From: JANXVR01 sp034667405
GTDB taxonomy: Bacteria; Actinomycetota; UBA4738; HRBIN12
Length of the DNA: 64,000 nt
NCBI GenBank assembly: GCA_034667405.1
Contig: JAXDJX010000024.1
Location: 1-64,000, forward strand
Direction of reading: 5' to 3'
Below the pieces are notes generated by a model. It did not search any database. It was not told where the DNA came from and saw only the letters and a list, made by a program, of their open reading frames with translations. Of this stretch, positions 33,732 through 42,367 are shown in pieces (position 1 is the first letter of the stretch; each line of letters begins with the position of its first letter). The position numbers and the translations under genes were made by a program.

Positions 33732-34640
33732 ATGCCGAGCGCGCGCGATGAGCTGAAGGATCTGGCAAAGGGGTTCCGCTGGGGACGACGTCCCATGGTC
33801 CCCCGCGACGCCATCGAACACACCCCGGTGCGGGAAGAGCGCACGTTCCCGACGGACTGGGCGCGAACGGATGTGGGCGTAGCCCTCCGTCAGCTCCTCC
33901 TGTCCGGCGTCATGAAGAACCTCATCAACAACGAACTCACCATCCGCACCTACGGCCTGGAGAACCTTGAAGGGGTCGAGGGTCCGGTGATGTTCGTCTC
34001 GAACCACTCGAGTCACCTCGACGCGACGATGATCATGACGACACTGCCGGACAGATGGCAGGCCAAGACCGCGGTCGGCGCAGCGAAGGACTACTTCTTC
34101 GACGTGTGGTGGCGCCAGGCGTTCACGGCGCTCGTCTACGGGGGATTCCCCATCGATCGAGGCGCCGGCGCGAACGCCGTGAGCAAAGCGCGTCAGCTCC
34201 TGGACGATGGCTGGTCGCTGGTCGTGTTCCCCGAAGGCGGACGAACCCCCGACGGCCACATGCAGCGATTCCGCCACGGCGCCTCGCGCCTGTGCATCGA
34301 AGCTCAGATCCCCGTGGTGCCCATCGGTATCCGCGGCGCGTACCAAGCCATGCCGAAGGGCCGCAACTGGCCGCGCTCCGGTCGCCCGCCGGTGACCATC
34401 CGCTACGGCGAGCCCATCTACCCGGTTGACGGGGAGACGCATCAGCAGCTCAGTCTCCGCATGACGCACGCGGTCGGCCGGCTGTTCGACGAGGACCGCA
34501 CCACGTGGTGGGAGTCCTTGAAGCGCGAACAGGCCGGCGAGACACCTGCGCTCACCGGCCCGCAGGGACCCGACTGGCTCCGGACCTGGGAGGGGATGCG
34601 ACCGATCCCCAAACCCGGCCGACCGAAGACCTGGGAGTAG
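33732..34640 (+). CDS. 1-acyl-sn-glycerol-3-phosphate acyltransferase-like protein (PlsC family)
   Basis: 302 residues. The HxxxxD motif is 'SNHSSHLDAT' and the second block 'VVFPEGGRTPDGHMQRF', both standard for acyl-CoA/ACP-dependent lysophospholipid acyltransferases. N-terminal about 60 residues are polar, with no obvious membrane helix. In this operon it would acylate a lysophospholipid or another hydroxyl made by the neighbouring reductases; the acceptor is not certain. Confidence 0.87.
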   Translation: MPSARDELKDLAKGFRWGRRPMVPRDAIEHTPVREERTFPTDWARTDVGVALRQLLLSGVMKNLINNELTIRTYGLENLEGVEGPVMFVSNHSSHLDATMIMTTLPDRWQAKTAVGAAKDYFFDVWWRQAFTALVYGGFPIDRGAGANAVSKARQLLDDGWSLVVFPEGGRTPDGHMQRFRHGASRLCIEAQIPVVPIGIRGAYQAMPKGRNWPRSGRPPVTIRYGEPIYPVDGETHQQLSLRMTHAVGRLFDEDRTTWWESLKREQAGETPALTGPQGPDWLRTWEGMRPIPKPGRPKTWE

Positions 34641-34644
34641 ACCC

Positions 34645-35256
34645 ATGCCCCGCACCGGCGGAGAAGAACGGCGTTCGACGATCGTCGAGGAAGCCATCCG
34701 TCAGTTCGGTCGCGAGGGATATTCGGGAGCGTCGCTGGACCAGATCGCGACGGCCGTGGGCGTGCGCAAGCAGACCCTCCTCTATTACTTCTCCTCGAAG
34801 GACGCGCTGCTGGAAGCCTGTCTCACCTCCGCAGCCGAACGGCTCGCCCTGGACATCGCCTCCGCGCTCGAAGGCAAGGAGACCTACTGGGACCGCGCCG
34901 AGGCGGTGATCCACGCGGTGTTCCGTCTGGCCGAGGGATGGCCGGAGTTCCCGATGTTCATCCGTGAGGCCACGCGGCTGGGGCCGCAGGCGTTCGACCG
35001 GTTCTCCGACGTGTTGGATCCGCTCCGTAAGCGCGCCGTCGACTTCCTCCAGGTGGGGATGGACGACGGCCAGATCCGCAAGCAGGACCCCGCGTTCCTC
35101 CTCTTCACGCTCTACACCGCAGTCGTGGGTTCGCTTACGGAGGCGAGCGTGTTGAACGCCATGGTCGGGCCCGGCAAGAGCCGCGCGTCGCTGCGGCGCC
35201 GGGAGAAGGAAGTCGTTGGCTTCGTCCGCGCGGCCATGCAACCGGCAGACGCCTGA
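34645..35256 (+). CDS. TetR-family transcriptional regulator
   Basis: 203 residues, four bases after the acyltransferase stop, with GGGAG upstream. N-terminal helix-turn-helix: 'IVEEAIRQFGREGYSGASLD', 'QIATAVGVRKQTLLYYFSSK'. The C-terminal ligand-binding domain is helical ('WPEFPMFIREATRLGPQAFD'), as in regulators that bind acyl-CoAs or other hydrophobic ligands. Likely represses its own operon through the palindrome at 28572-28587. Confidence 0.9.
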   Translation: MPRTGGEERRSTIVEEAIRQFGREGYSGASLDQIATAVGVRKQTLLYYFSSKDALLEACLTSAAERLALDIASALEGKETYWDRAEAVIHAVFRLAEGWPEFPMFIREATRLGPQAFDRFSDVLDPLRKRAVDFLQVGMDDGQIRKQDPAFLLFTLYTAVVGSLTEASVLNAMVGPGKSRASLRRREKEVVGFVRAAMQPADA

Positions 35257-35271
35257 GCGAAGGAACGCCGG

Positions 35272-36183
35272 CTAGAGGCCGACGGTTGGACCGAAGTTGC
35301 CCATCGATCCTGCAGCTGCAGGTTCCGGGGATCTGTTGAGAGCCCGGTAGAGGAGATAGGCGAGTCCGGCAACTCCCAGGGACGAGAAGAGCATCACGCT
35401 CACCGCCGCGTTCACGGACGGGTCGGGGGCTCCCCGAGCGGCGTTGTAGACCTTGACGGAGAGCGGTTCGGTCGATGCGAGCCCGGCGAGATATCGAACG
35501 GTCACGAAGTCGTCGATCGAGTTCGCGAAGACCAGCACGGCGCCGGCGAAGATCGCCGGCGACAGCAGCGGGAGCAGGACGCGGCGGATGGCCTGCGTGG
35601 GGGCGCTGCCGAGGTCCATCGCAGCCTCTTCATAGTCCCTCCCGATGGTCAGTAATCGGGCGCGCACCACGATGTAGGGATAGGGGATCTGTAGCGTGGC
35701 GAGCCCGATCACCTGCGCCACCGTTCCCAAGGGGATGAGTCCGCGCAGCAGGAACGTGAACGCCAGGAAGAGCGCGATCGCCAGGATGATCTCGGGAACG
35801 ATGAACGACAGCAGCACCATGAATCCGGCGGCGGTCGGGACCCTGCCCCGCCACCGGTCCATCCCGATCGCGAACAGCACACCGAGTGGCACGGCGACGA
35901 GCATCGTCAGCGTGGCCAATCGAAGGCTGTGCAGCAGCGCGACGCGAAGTTCCGTCTTGTACCAGAGGGATTCCGCCTGGATCGGACTCCCGACCCACCA
36001 GCGCAGGGAGAACCCCTGCCAACTGGTGCGGGAGCGTCCGGCATTGAACGAGAACGCGATGGCGATGATTACCGGCAGGATCGACCACGCCACATAACTC
36101 CACGTAAGCGTCGACAGGAACCACGACCGGCGGTGTTCACGACGACGTGATCGTCGCGGGATCCCCGCCCTGTTCGCGATCAC
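35272..36183 (-). CDS. ABC transporter permease, PotC type
   Basis: 303 residues with about six hydrophobic helices. 'LPVIIAIAFSFNAGRSRTSW' matches the beginning of PotC-type permeases, and the EAA loop is 'YEEAAMDLGSAPTQAIRRVL'. Overlaps the stop of the upstream permease by four bases (ATGA). Downstream there is no ATPase gene. Confidence 0.92.
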   Translation of the reverse strand: MIANRAGIPRRSRRREHRRSWFLSTLTWSYVAWSILPVIIAIAFSFNAGRSRTSWQGFSLRWWVGSPIQAESLWYKTELRVALLHSLRLATLTMLVAVPLGVLFAIGMDRWRGRVPTAAGFMVLLSFIVPEIILAIALFLAFTFLLRGLIPLGTVAQVIGLATLQIPYPYIVVRARLLTIGRDYEEAAMDLGSAPTQAIRRVLLPLLSPAIFAGAVLVFANSIDDFVTVRYLAGLASTEPLSVKVYNAARGAPDPSVNAAVSVMLFSSLGVAGLAYLLYRALNRSPEPAAAGSMGNFGPTVGL

Positions 36184-37160
36184 GCGCTTTCCTCCCGTTC
36201 GCGAGAACTCTGCCGCAGGAAATAGAACATGGGTACGAGCAGGAAGACCGTGAGGATCAGGACCAGGGACGCCGCCTGGGGACTCTGACCCGATCCGCCC
36301 ACGGCGTTATCGATGAGGTTGCCGAACATCGAGGTCTTCGCGGAGCCGAGCAGCGTGTTGGTGAAGTAGTCCCCGAACATCGGGAGGGAGACGATGACCA
36401 AGCCCGCCAGGATCGCCTGCTTGCTCATGGGGAGCGTGACGCGACGAAACGTCTTGGCCGGGCTCGCGCCCAGGTCCTGTCCGGCTTGGATGAGCGCCGG
36501 CGGAATGCGATCGAGCTGACCGAAGAGCGGGATGATCATGTACGGGAGATATCCGTAGACCAGTCCGATGATGACGGTGATCGGCCTCCCGTCGAGCCAG
36601 TTGGTCGGCGAGCGGATCACATGGATCGAGATCAGGAACCTGTCGACCCAGCCGTTCCGCTGGAGCAGCCCTTGCCAGGAGTAGATCCTCATGAGGTAGT
36701 TGATCCAGAACGGCGCGATCAACAGGATCAACAGGATGCGCCGATTCCTGCCGGCATGGCGCGCCACGTAGTACGCGACACCGAACCCGACCAACAAGCA
36801 GATCAGGCTCGCCGCGGGCACATAGATCAGCGTGCGGATCAAGGCCGGCCGGTAGAACGCGTCGGCGCCGGTGAACCGGCTGATGACATCGGAGAATGCG
36901 CTCCCGCTCCAGTACCAGGGCTCGTACACGGGGAGCGGGTTCCGGAAGAAGTCCGTCGTGCCGAACGCTACCGACACCACGACGTAGAACGGGACGAGGA
37001 AGAACACCCCGATCCACACCATGGTCGGCCATGCGAACGTCGGCCAGAACCATCGCGGGTACCAAACCCCCGATACGGAGGCGTTCCGCTCCCTCCGGCC
37101 TGACGCGTTCACTCGAGTCACGGGGTTTGGGGGGTTAGCCCGCACCCGCCTTGATCTCAT
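36180..37160 (-). CDS. ABC transporter permease, PotB type
   Basis: 326 residues from ATG 37160, which overlaps the upstream receptor gene by 26 bases and has AAAGG nearby. GTG codons at 37121 and 37112 would give shorter proteins with the same membrane core, so the start is uncertain. Six hydrophobic helices; EAA loop 'LIQAGQDLGASPAKTFRRVT'. Forms the channel with the PotC-type protein. Confidence 0.9.
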   Translation of the reverse strand: MRSRRVRANPPNPVTRVNASGRRERNASVSGVWYPRWFWPTFAWPTMVWIGVFFLVPFYVVVSVAFGTTDFFRNPLPVYEPWYWSGSAFSDVISRFTGADAFYRPALIRTLIYVPAASLICLLVGFGVAYYVARHAGRNRRILLILLIAPFWINYLMRIYSWQGLLQRNGWVDRFLISIHVIRSPTNWLDGRPITVIIGLVYGYLPYMIIPLFGQLDRIPPALIQAGQDLGASPAKTFRRVTLPMSKQAILAGLVIVSLPMFGDYFTNTLLGSAKTSMFGNLIDNAVGGSGQSPQAASLVLILTVFLLVPMFYFLRQSSREREESA

Positions 37161-38412
37161 CCCACGCCTTGGCCCAAAGGGCGTTGACGTCGGGCGTGAG
37201 CGAGGTCAGGTATTGCCCGTCCGTGACATTCGCCTCACTGACGACGGCTGCCGCCAGTCCGGCCGGCACCACGTCCGGAACCAACGAGGTCGGATCCAGG
37301 GTCTTCTGCGGTGGCTGGTAGCCGGTGTAGTTGGTGAAGTTATCGAACGCGTTGGTCGCATCCAGCATGAAGTTCAAGAACTCGTGCGCAAGACGCGGGT
37401 GCTCTGCGCTCGCGGGGATCGCGAGCATGTCGTTACCGACCACGCCGCCGCCTTCGGGCGGGTACCAGTACCCCAGGACATCTTCCGACGTCCCCTTCGG
37501 GAGGTAGAACTTCGCGGCGACGATATCTCCCGACCAGGACTGTGTCGTCCAGATCTGATCTGCCGGGACGGTCGAGTAGTCGTCGTTCGCGATGCGGGCG
37601 TTGCTGTCGGTCACGAGCTTGATGAGGTCATCCTTGGCGACCCCGATCGCTTCGGCATCACCGGTGTTGACGTCGGTGTAGCCGTTCTTGAGCAGCGACA
37701 TGGCGATGGCGTTCTGCTCGGTGTCGTAGAAGGCGACCTTGCCCTTGTACTTCGGGTTCCACAGCAGGTCGTACTGGCTCGAGGTCGCGAGCGCGTCGTC
37801 GATGTGATCTCTGCGGTAGCCGATCCCGGTGGTCCAGACCACGTAGGGAACGGTGTACTGCCACTCCTGGTCGTACCACGGGTTCTGGAACTGATCCCAA
37901 CAGTTGGCCGCCATGTTCGGGACCAGGTTGTGGTTCAGCGGCTGCAGGAGCTCCGAGACGATCTGCTGGCCCACCACGTAGACCGTCGGGAACGTGACGT
38001 CGGGCTTGATAGCCCCCGACTTCAACTTCTGGACGGCCTCTTCTTCGTTGTTGAAGGTGGTGAGCTCCACCTTGACGTTGTACTTCTTGTACTGGTCCTC
38101 GAACCGCCGGAACAGCGCCGGCCACAGGTAATAGCCCCAGTTGTAGACCTGCAGGGTGACGTTCGTCTCGATCGGGGTGTCGTCGGCGATCGCCTGGCCG
38201 TACAACGGCCACTTCACGGGGTTCTTCGGGCTGGGTGGGACCTCCAGCGGGTTCCGAGAACCGCTCGGAACCGGGGATCCGGTCCCCGGCTTGCTGCATG
38301 CGGCCAGGATGGCCGCGGCGCTCGGGATCGCAACACCAAAGGCCGCAGAGCGTTGGAGGAACGAACGTCGGTTCATCGCTTTGGACAGATGCATCTGCTC
38401 ATCAGGATTCAT
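37135..38412 (-). CDS. Polyamine-type ABC transporter substrate-binding protein (PotD family), Tat-secreted
   Basis: 425 residues from ATG 38412, preceded by GAGGGGG. A twin-arginine signal 'NRRSFLQRSAAFGVAIPS' precedes a lipobox-like ILAAC, so the receptor is probably a Tat-exported lipoprotein. Body of family 1/PotD type ('LQVYNWGYYLWPALFRRFED', 'VVWTTGIGYRRDHI'). Binds a polyamine or similar organic cation; the ligand is not certain. The gene order receptor-PotB-PotC lacks PotA. Confidence 0.9.
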   Translation of the reverse strand: MNPDEQMHLSKAMNRRSFLQRSAAFGVAIPSAAAILAACSKPGTGSPVPSGSRNPLEVPPSPKNPVKWPLYGQAIADDTPIETNVTLQVYNWGYYLWPALFRRFEDQYKKYNVKVELTTFNNEEEAVQKLKSGAIKPDVTFPTVYVVGQQIVSELLQPLNHNLVPNMAANCWDQFQNPWYDQEWQYTVPYVVWTTGIGYRRDHIDDALATSSQYDLLWNPKYKGKVAFYDTEQNAIAMSLLKNGYTDVNTGDAEAIGVAKDDLIKLVTDSNARIANDDYSTVPADQIWTTQSWSGDIVAAKFYLPKGTSEDVLGYWYPPEGGGVVGNDMLAIPASAEHPRLAHEFLNFMLDATNAFDNFTNYTGYQPPQKTLDPTSLVPDVVPAGLAAAVVSEANVTDGQYLTSLTPDVNALWAKAWDEIKAGAG

Positions 38413-38545
38413 CGTTCCCCCTCTGTAAGGCGCCCGCGGCGCGGACGAGTATGTAAACACGGACCTCTCCAATTCTGTGAGTTGGCCTGCGCCGGTTGAC
38501 TTATGGGGTAACGTGCGCTCCGACGATACCGCGGATGGCGATCGT

Positions 38546-38956
38546 TCATCGGTCGGCCTTATCCACTTCAGACTCATCACTCGAAGCGAAGGCCTGGCGG
38601 AATTCCCGGATGCAGCTCACGCCCGCTGGGACGCCACAGTAGACGGTGATCTGTTTGATCAAGGCCGCCAGCTCGTCGGTGGTCACGCCGTTCCGTTTAG
38701 CGCCTTGCAGATGGAGACGGAACTCGTCCATCCTCCCGAGGGCTCCGGTCATCGCCAGCGTCATCAGGCTCCGGTCCCTGTGTGTCATCCGGTCGTCCGT
38801 CCACACCGAACCCCAGCAGTACTCGGTGATGAATCGCTGGAACTCTTGGTCCAAGGGACCATCCCCGTTCACGGCTCGGTCGACGTACTCGGCGCCAAGA
38901 ACGGCGCGTCGCGTCTCCATTCCCCGCTCCAAGCGCCCGTTGTCTGCCATCGTCAT
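38546..38956 (-). CDS. Carboxymuconolactone decarboxylase-family protein
   Basis: 136 residues. 'YCWGSVWTDDRMTHRDRSLM', 'GALGRMDEFRLHLQGAKRNG' and 'QITVYCGVPAG' follow the PcaC-like pattern. The family includes 4-carboxymuconolactone decarboxylase of the protocatechuate pathway and peroxide-active AhpD proteins; the AhpD CxxC is absent, so the PcaC-like side fits better. Overlaps the hydrolase gene by four bases. Together they resemble the PcaC/PcaD pair. Confidence 0.82.
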   Translation of the reverse strand: MTMADNGRLERGMETRRAVLGAEYVDRAVNGDGPLDQEFQRFITEYCWGSVWTDDRMTHRDRSLMTLAMTGALGRMDEFRLHLQGAKRNGVTTDELAALIKQITVYCGVPAGVSCIREFRQAFASSDESEVDKADR

Positions 38957-39768
38957 CGTGTTACCTCCATCGGAGTTCGGTGAGTTTGCGGTCCCAGAAG
39001 GAACCGACTGATCTCATCGGCAACCATCTCCGGCACCTCGGTCAGCACCGAATGCTTCTGCCCCTCCAGTATGACCAACCTCGAGCCTTCGATCCGTTCG
39101 GAGATCAACTGCGCCATCCTGGGCGGTGAGCCAACGTCATGCTCGCCGGTCATGACCAGCGTCGGGTGTTCGATCTTGTCGAGCTGGTCGCCGAGGTCGT
39201 TGGTAGCGAGCACGCGATACGCCGCAAGGTAGGCGTCTGGATCGTTCATTTTCAATCGTTCCAATTGCTGGTGAACCTTCTCCGGGTGAGCGGTCCGGAA
39301 GCCTTCCGTGAACCACCGTTCGGCGCTCGCACCTGCGATGCCATCGGTGCCCGCTTGTTCCAGCGTGTCGAGCCGTTCGAGCACCGCTGCCTGTTCCGCC
39401 GACGTTCGCCCGGCGATACAGCTGATGAGGACGAGGCGTTCGACAGAGTCCGAAGCGAGCAGCGCGATCGCCTGTGCGATCAGCCCGCCGAGCGAGTACC
39501 CGACCACATCGACTCGGTCGACACCCAGTTGTGCCAGCAAGGCGAGGTGGTCCTCGACGACGTCGGCAAGCAGGTACGGACCAGGTGGCTTGTCCGAGCT
39601 CCCATGCCCTCTGAGGTCGTAGCGGATGACGTCGAAGCCTTGGGGCAGCGACCCGATGACGTCGTCCCAGGCCTCGAGCGAGTCACCGACGCCGTGGATC
39701 AGAACGACGGTCGATGCGACATGACCGCCGGTGGAGAAACGGTCGTAGTGCAGGCTCACGGAGCCCAT
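38953..39768 (-). CDS. Alpha/beta hydrolase (PcaD-like ester or lactone hydrolase)
   Basis: 271 residues. Oxyanion region 'VLIHGVGDSLEAWD', nucleophile serine in 'VGYSLGGLIAQ', aspartate in 'TGEHDVGSP', histidine in 'GQKHSVLTE'. Similar to 3-oxoadipate enol-lactonase and related C-C bond hydrolases. The start overlaps the LLM gene by 13 bases. Position beside a PcaC-like protein supports a ring- or lactone-degrading role. Confidence 0.85.
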   Translation of the reverse strand: MGSVSLHYDRFSTGGHVASTVVLIHGVGDSLEAWDDVIGSLPQGFDVIRYDLRGHGSSDKPPGPYLLADVVEDHLALLAQLGVDRVDVVGYSLGGLIAQAIALLASDSVERLVLISCIAGRTSAEQAAVLERLDTLEQAGTDGIAGASAERWFTEGFRTAHPEKVHQQLERLKMNDPDAYLAAYRVLATNDLGDQLDKIEHPTLVMTGEHDVGSPPRMAQLISERIEGSRLVILEGQKHSVLTEVPEMVADEISRFLLGPQTHRTPMEVTR

Positions 39769-40811
39769 GCCGCCGCCGGTTTCTCCGCCTCGAACGCCGG
39801 CATCACCTCGCTGATGAACAGTTCGAGGGAGCGTCGCGCATCCTCGTAGTTGAGCGCCGTGGAGCCATAGAGGAAGAAGTCGACGCCGACGTCCTCGTAT
39901 CGTCGGAGCTTCGCGATCACTTCGTCGGGGGTCCCGAACGCATGGTTCTCCCAGATGGCCTCCGGCGTCGAGTCGGCATCCTCCGAGAGGTCGGCGGGTT
40001 CGGGAAATCCGTCCTTCACGCCTCCACTGTTCAGGAAAAGGGTCTGGAACCGCTGGGATCTCTCGTACATGTCATGCACCGGCGTCATCCGCTCGCCCGA
40101 TTCTGCGTACACGAACGTATCGCGCAGCACCATGAAACGAGGTCGTCGTGCCCCCGGGTGGCCGGCGACTGCGGCCTCAAGCCGCTCGGCGAGCGACTCG
40201 ACCTCCGAGAAGGGCCAACCCAGTGGCGTCGCCATGACATCGCACCCCTGTTCGACGGCCAGGTCGAACACGGACGGATGGCGTGCCGCGATCCAGATCG
40301 GCGGCCGCGGCTCCTGCAGCGGCTTTGGGCACGCGGTTGCGGTTGGGAACGGGAAGGGTTCGTTGTCGTTATCGCACTCGCCCGCCCACAACTGCTTGAT
40401 CAGCGGAACAGCTTCCGCCAGCAGCTCACGCGCGCGCTCGGGAGCGATGCCGCCGCCCATCCGGTCGAACTCGTACTGATAGGCGCCACGTCCCAGTCCC
40501 AATTCCAGCCGGCCACCTGTGAGGACATCGAAGAGCGCCGCCTCTCCCGCCAGGCGGATCGGGTGCCAGTACGGGACGGATAGGACCGCGGGCCCAAGAC
40601 GGGCGCGCTTGAGGTGGGGCGCCCAGTTAGCCAATTGGATGAACGGGTTGGGTCCGATCGTCATCTCGATAGCGTGATGCTCTGGCGCGAAGATCATGTC
40701 GAATCCGCCCTGATCGGCCACGATCGCAAGCTCGAGTGCCTTGTCGGCGATCTCGGCCATCGACTCATCGGGTGACATCCGGCCGAGATCTATGGTGATC
40801 GCGAATCTCAT
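39756..40811 (-). CDS. LLM-class flavin-dependent oxidoreductase
   Basis: 351 residues, luciferase-like TIM barrel. 'GGFDMIFAPEHHAIEMTIGP' and 'DVLTGGRLELGLGRGAYQYE' are diagnostic. Such enzymes use reduced FMN or F420. The flavin-reductase gene in the same operon suggests an FMNH2-dependent monooxygenase supplied by that partner. The ATG at 40811 follows the ALDH stop with no gap (TAGATG), so translation is probably coupled. Confidence 0.9.
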   Translation of the reverse strand: MRFAITIDLGRMSPDESMAEIADKALELAIVADQGGFDMIFAPEHHAIEMTIGPNPFIQLANWAPHLKRARLGPAVLSVPYWHPIRLAGEAALFDVLTGGRLELGLGRGAYQYEFDRMGGGIAPERARELLAEAVPLIKQLWAGECDNDNEPFPFPTATACPKPLQEPRPPIWIAARHPSVFDLAVEQGCDVMATPLGWPFSEVESLAERLEAAVAGHPGARRPRFMVLRDTFVYAESGERMTPVHDMYERSQRFQTLFLNSGGVKDGFPEPADLSEDADSTPEAIWENHAFGTPDEVIAKLRRYEDVGVDFFLYGSTALNYEDARRSLELFISEVMPAFEAEKPAAAWAP

Positions 40812-42365
40812 CTAGTCCTCCACATCGCTATCTGTCGTAGCTGGGGCTGTCCCGGAAAGTTTCATCACGAACGGATCGAAGTCCGCGCCCGAGTAGTCGA
40901 TCAGAACACTCTTCAGTTGTGTGTAGTCGAGCATCCCCTCGAGTGCGTCCTGCCGTCCGTATCCGCTCTGCTTGTAACCCCCGGCGGGAAGGGTCATCGA
41001 GGGCGCGCGGTAGGTATTGACCCAGACGGTCCCTGCCTCGACGCGACGGGTGAATCGCAGAGCCCGGTCGATATCGCGGGTCCAGATCCCCGCTGCGAGC
41101 CCGTATCGTGTGGCGTTCGCGAGGCTGACCATCTCGTCCTCACCGGAGAACGGCGTGACGGCGAGAACGGGCGCGAACAGCTCCTCTTGGAAGAGGTCTG
41201 CATCCGCCGGGACGTCGGCGAAAACGGTTGGAGGGTAGAACCACCCCTTCTGGCCGGCCGTGGGCTCCCCTCCGGTGACGAGCCGAAGGCCGGTGTCGCG
41301 AGCCGCGGTCACCTGACCCTTCACGGATTCGAACTGCCGCAGCGTTCCCAGCGGTCCTAGCTGCGTCTCCTCGAGACGGGGGTCCCCGATCCGGATCTTC
41401 TCCGCGAGGACTTTCACCCTCTCGAGCACTTCCTCATACACGGGCTGTTCCACGAGGCACCGGGAACCTGCCACGCATGTCTGCCCCGCGGCGGCGAAGA
41501 TGCCGGCGGCCACGCCCATCACCGCACGGTCGAGATCCGCATCGGCGCAGACGATGTGTGGTGACTTCCCACCCAGCTCCAGCGTGACCGGCGTGATGTT
41601 CGCCGCGGCTGCTGCGGCAACATGCTTGCCCACCTCGGTTCCGCCCGTGAACGCGATCTTGTCGACCCCTGGATGTGAGACCAAGGCCTCACCCGCTTCC
41701 GCTCCTCCGGTCACCACGCTCAGAACCCCGGCCGGCAAGCCGGCCTCGCGCGCAAGCCGGGCGAACGCCAGGATCGACGCCGAGTTTTCCGGCGACGGCT
41801 TCGCAACTACCGTGTTCCCGGCCGCGATCGCCGGTGCGAGCGAGCCGGTGAGCAGATACAGCGGCGAGTTCCACGGCACGATGCTTGCCACGACCCCGTA
41901 GGGCTCGCGGAGCGTCATGCCGAGAACATCGGGTTGGTCAACCTGCACGGTCGCCCCCCGGATCTTGTCCGCCATGCCGCCGTAGAAACGGAAACTACGC
42001 GCGGCTGCCAGCATCAGCGCGCGTGTCTCGCGGAGGAGCTTCCCGATATCACGCGTTTCCAGGAGCGCGAGCTCGAGTGCGTACCGGGTCATGACATCGG
42101 AGAGTCCGAACAACAGTTCTCCACGTTCCGTCGCCGTTAGCTTCTGCCAGGCGGGGGATCGGAACGTCGTGCGCGCGAGCGACACTGCCTTGTCGACGTC
42201 GGCGAACCCCGCGTCCGCCAGCTCGTACCACGGCTCGCCGACGGTCGGATCGAAGCTCGGCAGGTAGCGGCCGCTTGCGGGCTCCATCGGTTCGCCGATG
42301 AAGATGCCCTGGCGTGACTGCTCGACGCCGGCCTCCAGGCCTTCGGTTGGGGTCGGGTTCGTCAT
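40812..42365 (-). CDS. Aldehyde dehydrogenase
   Basis: 517 residues from ATG 42365. Catalytic glutamate in 'TLELGGKSPHI', catalytic cysteine in 'FAAAGQTCVAGSR', NAD-binding 'FTGGTEVGKHV' and 'VPWNSPLYLL'. Betaine-/semialdehyde-type family; substrate not assignable. In this operon it probably oxidises the aldehyde produced by the flavin monooxygenase. A longer frame to 42809 overlaps the reductase gene and is rejected. Confidence 0.93.
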   Translation of the reverse strand: MTNPTPTEGLEAGVEQSRQGIFIGEPMEPASGRYLPSFDPTVGEPWYELADAGFADVDKAVSLARTTFRSPAWQKLTATERGELLFGLSDVMTRYALELALLETRDIGKLLRETRALMLAAARSFRFYGGMADKIRGATVQVDQPDVLGMTLREPYGVVASIVPWNSPLYLLTGSLAPAIAAGNTVVAKPSPENSASILAFARLAREAGLPAGVLSVVTGGAEAGEALVSHPGVDKIAFTGGTEVGKHVAAAAAANITPVTLELGGKSPHIVCADADLDRAVMGVAAGIFAAAGQTCVAGSRCLVEQPVYEEVLERVKVLAEKIRIGDPRLEETQLGPLGTLRQFESVKGQVTAARDTGLRLVTGGEPTAGQKGWFYPPTVFADVPADADLFQEELFAPVLAVTPFSGEDEMVSLANATRYGLAAGIWTRDIDRALRFTRRVEAGTVWVNTYRAPSMTLPAGGYKQSGYGRQDALEGMLDYTQLKSVLIDYSGADFDPFVMKLSGTAPATTDSDVED

Positions 42366-42367
42366 CG

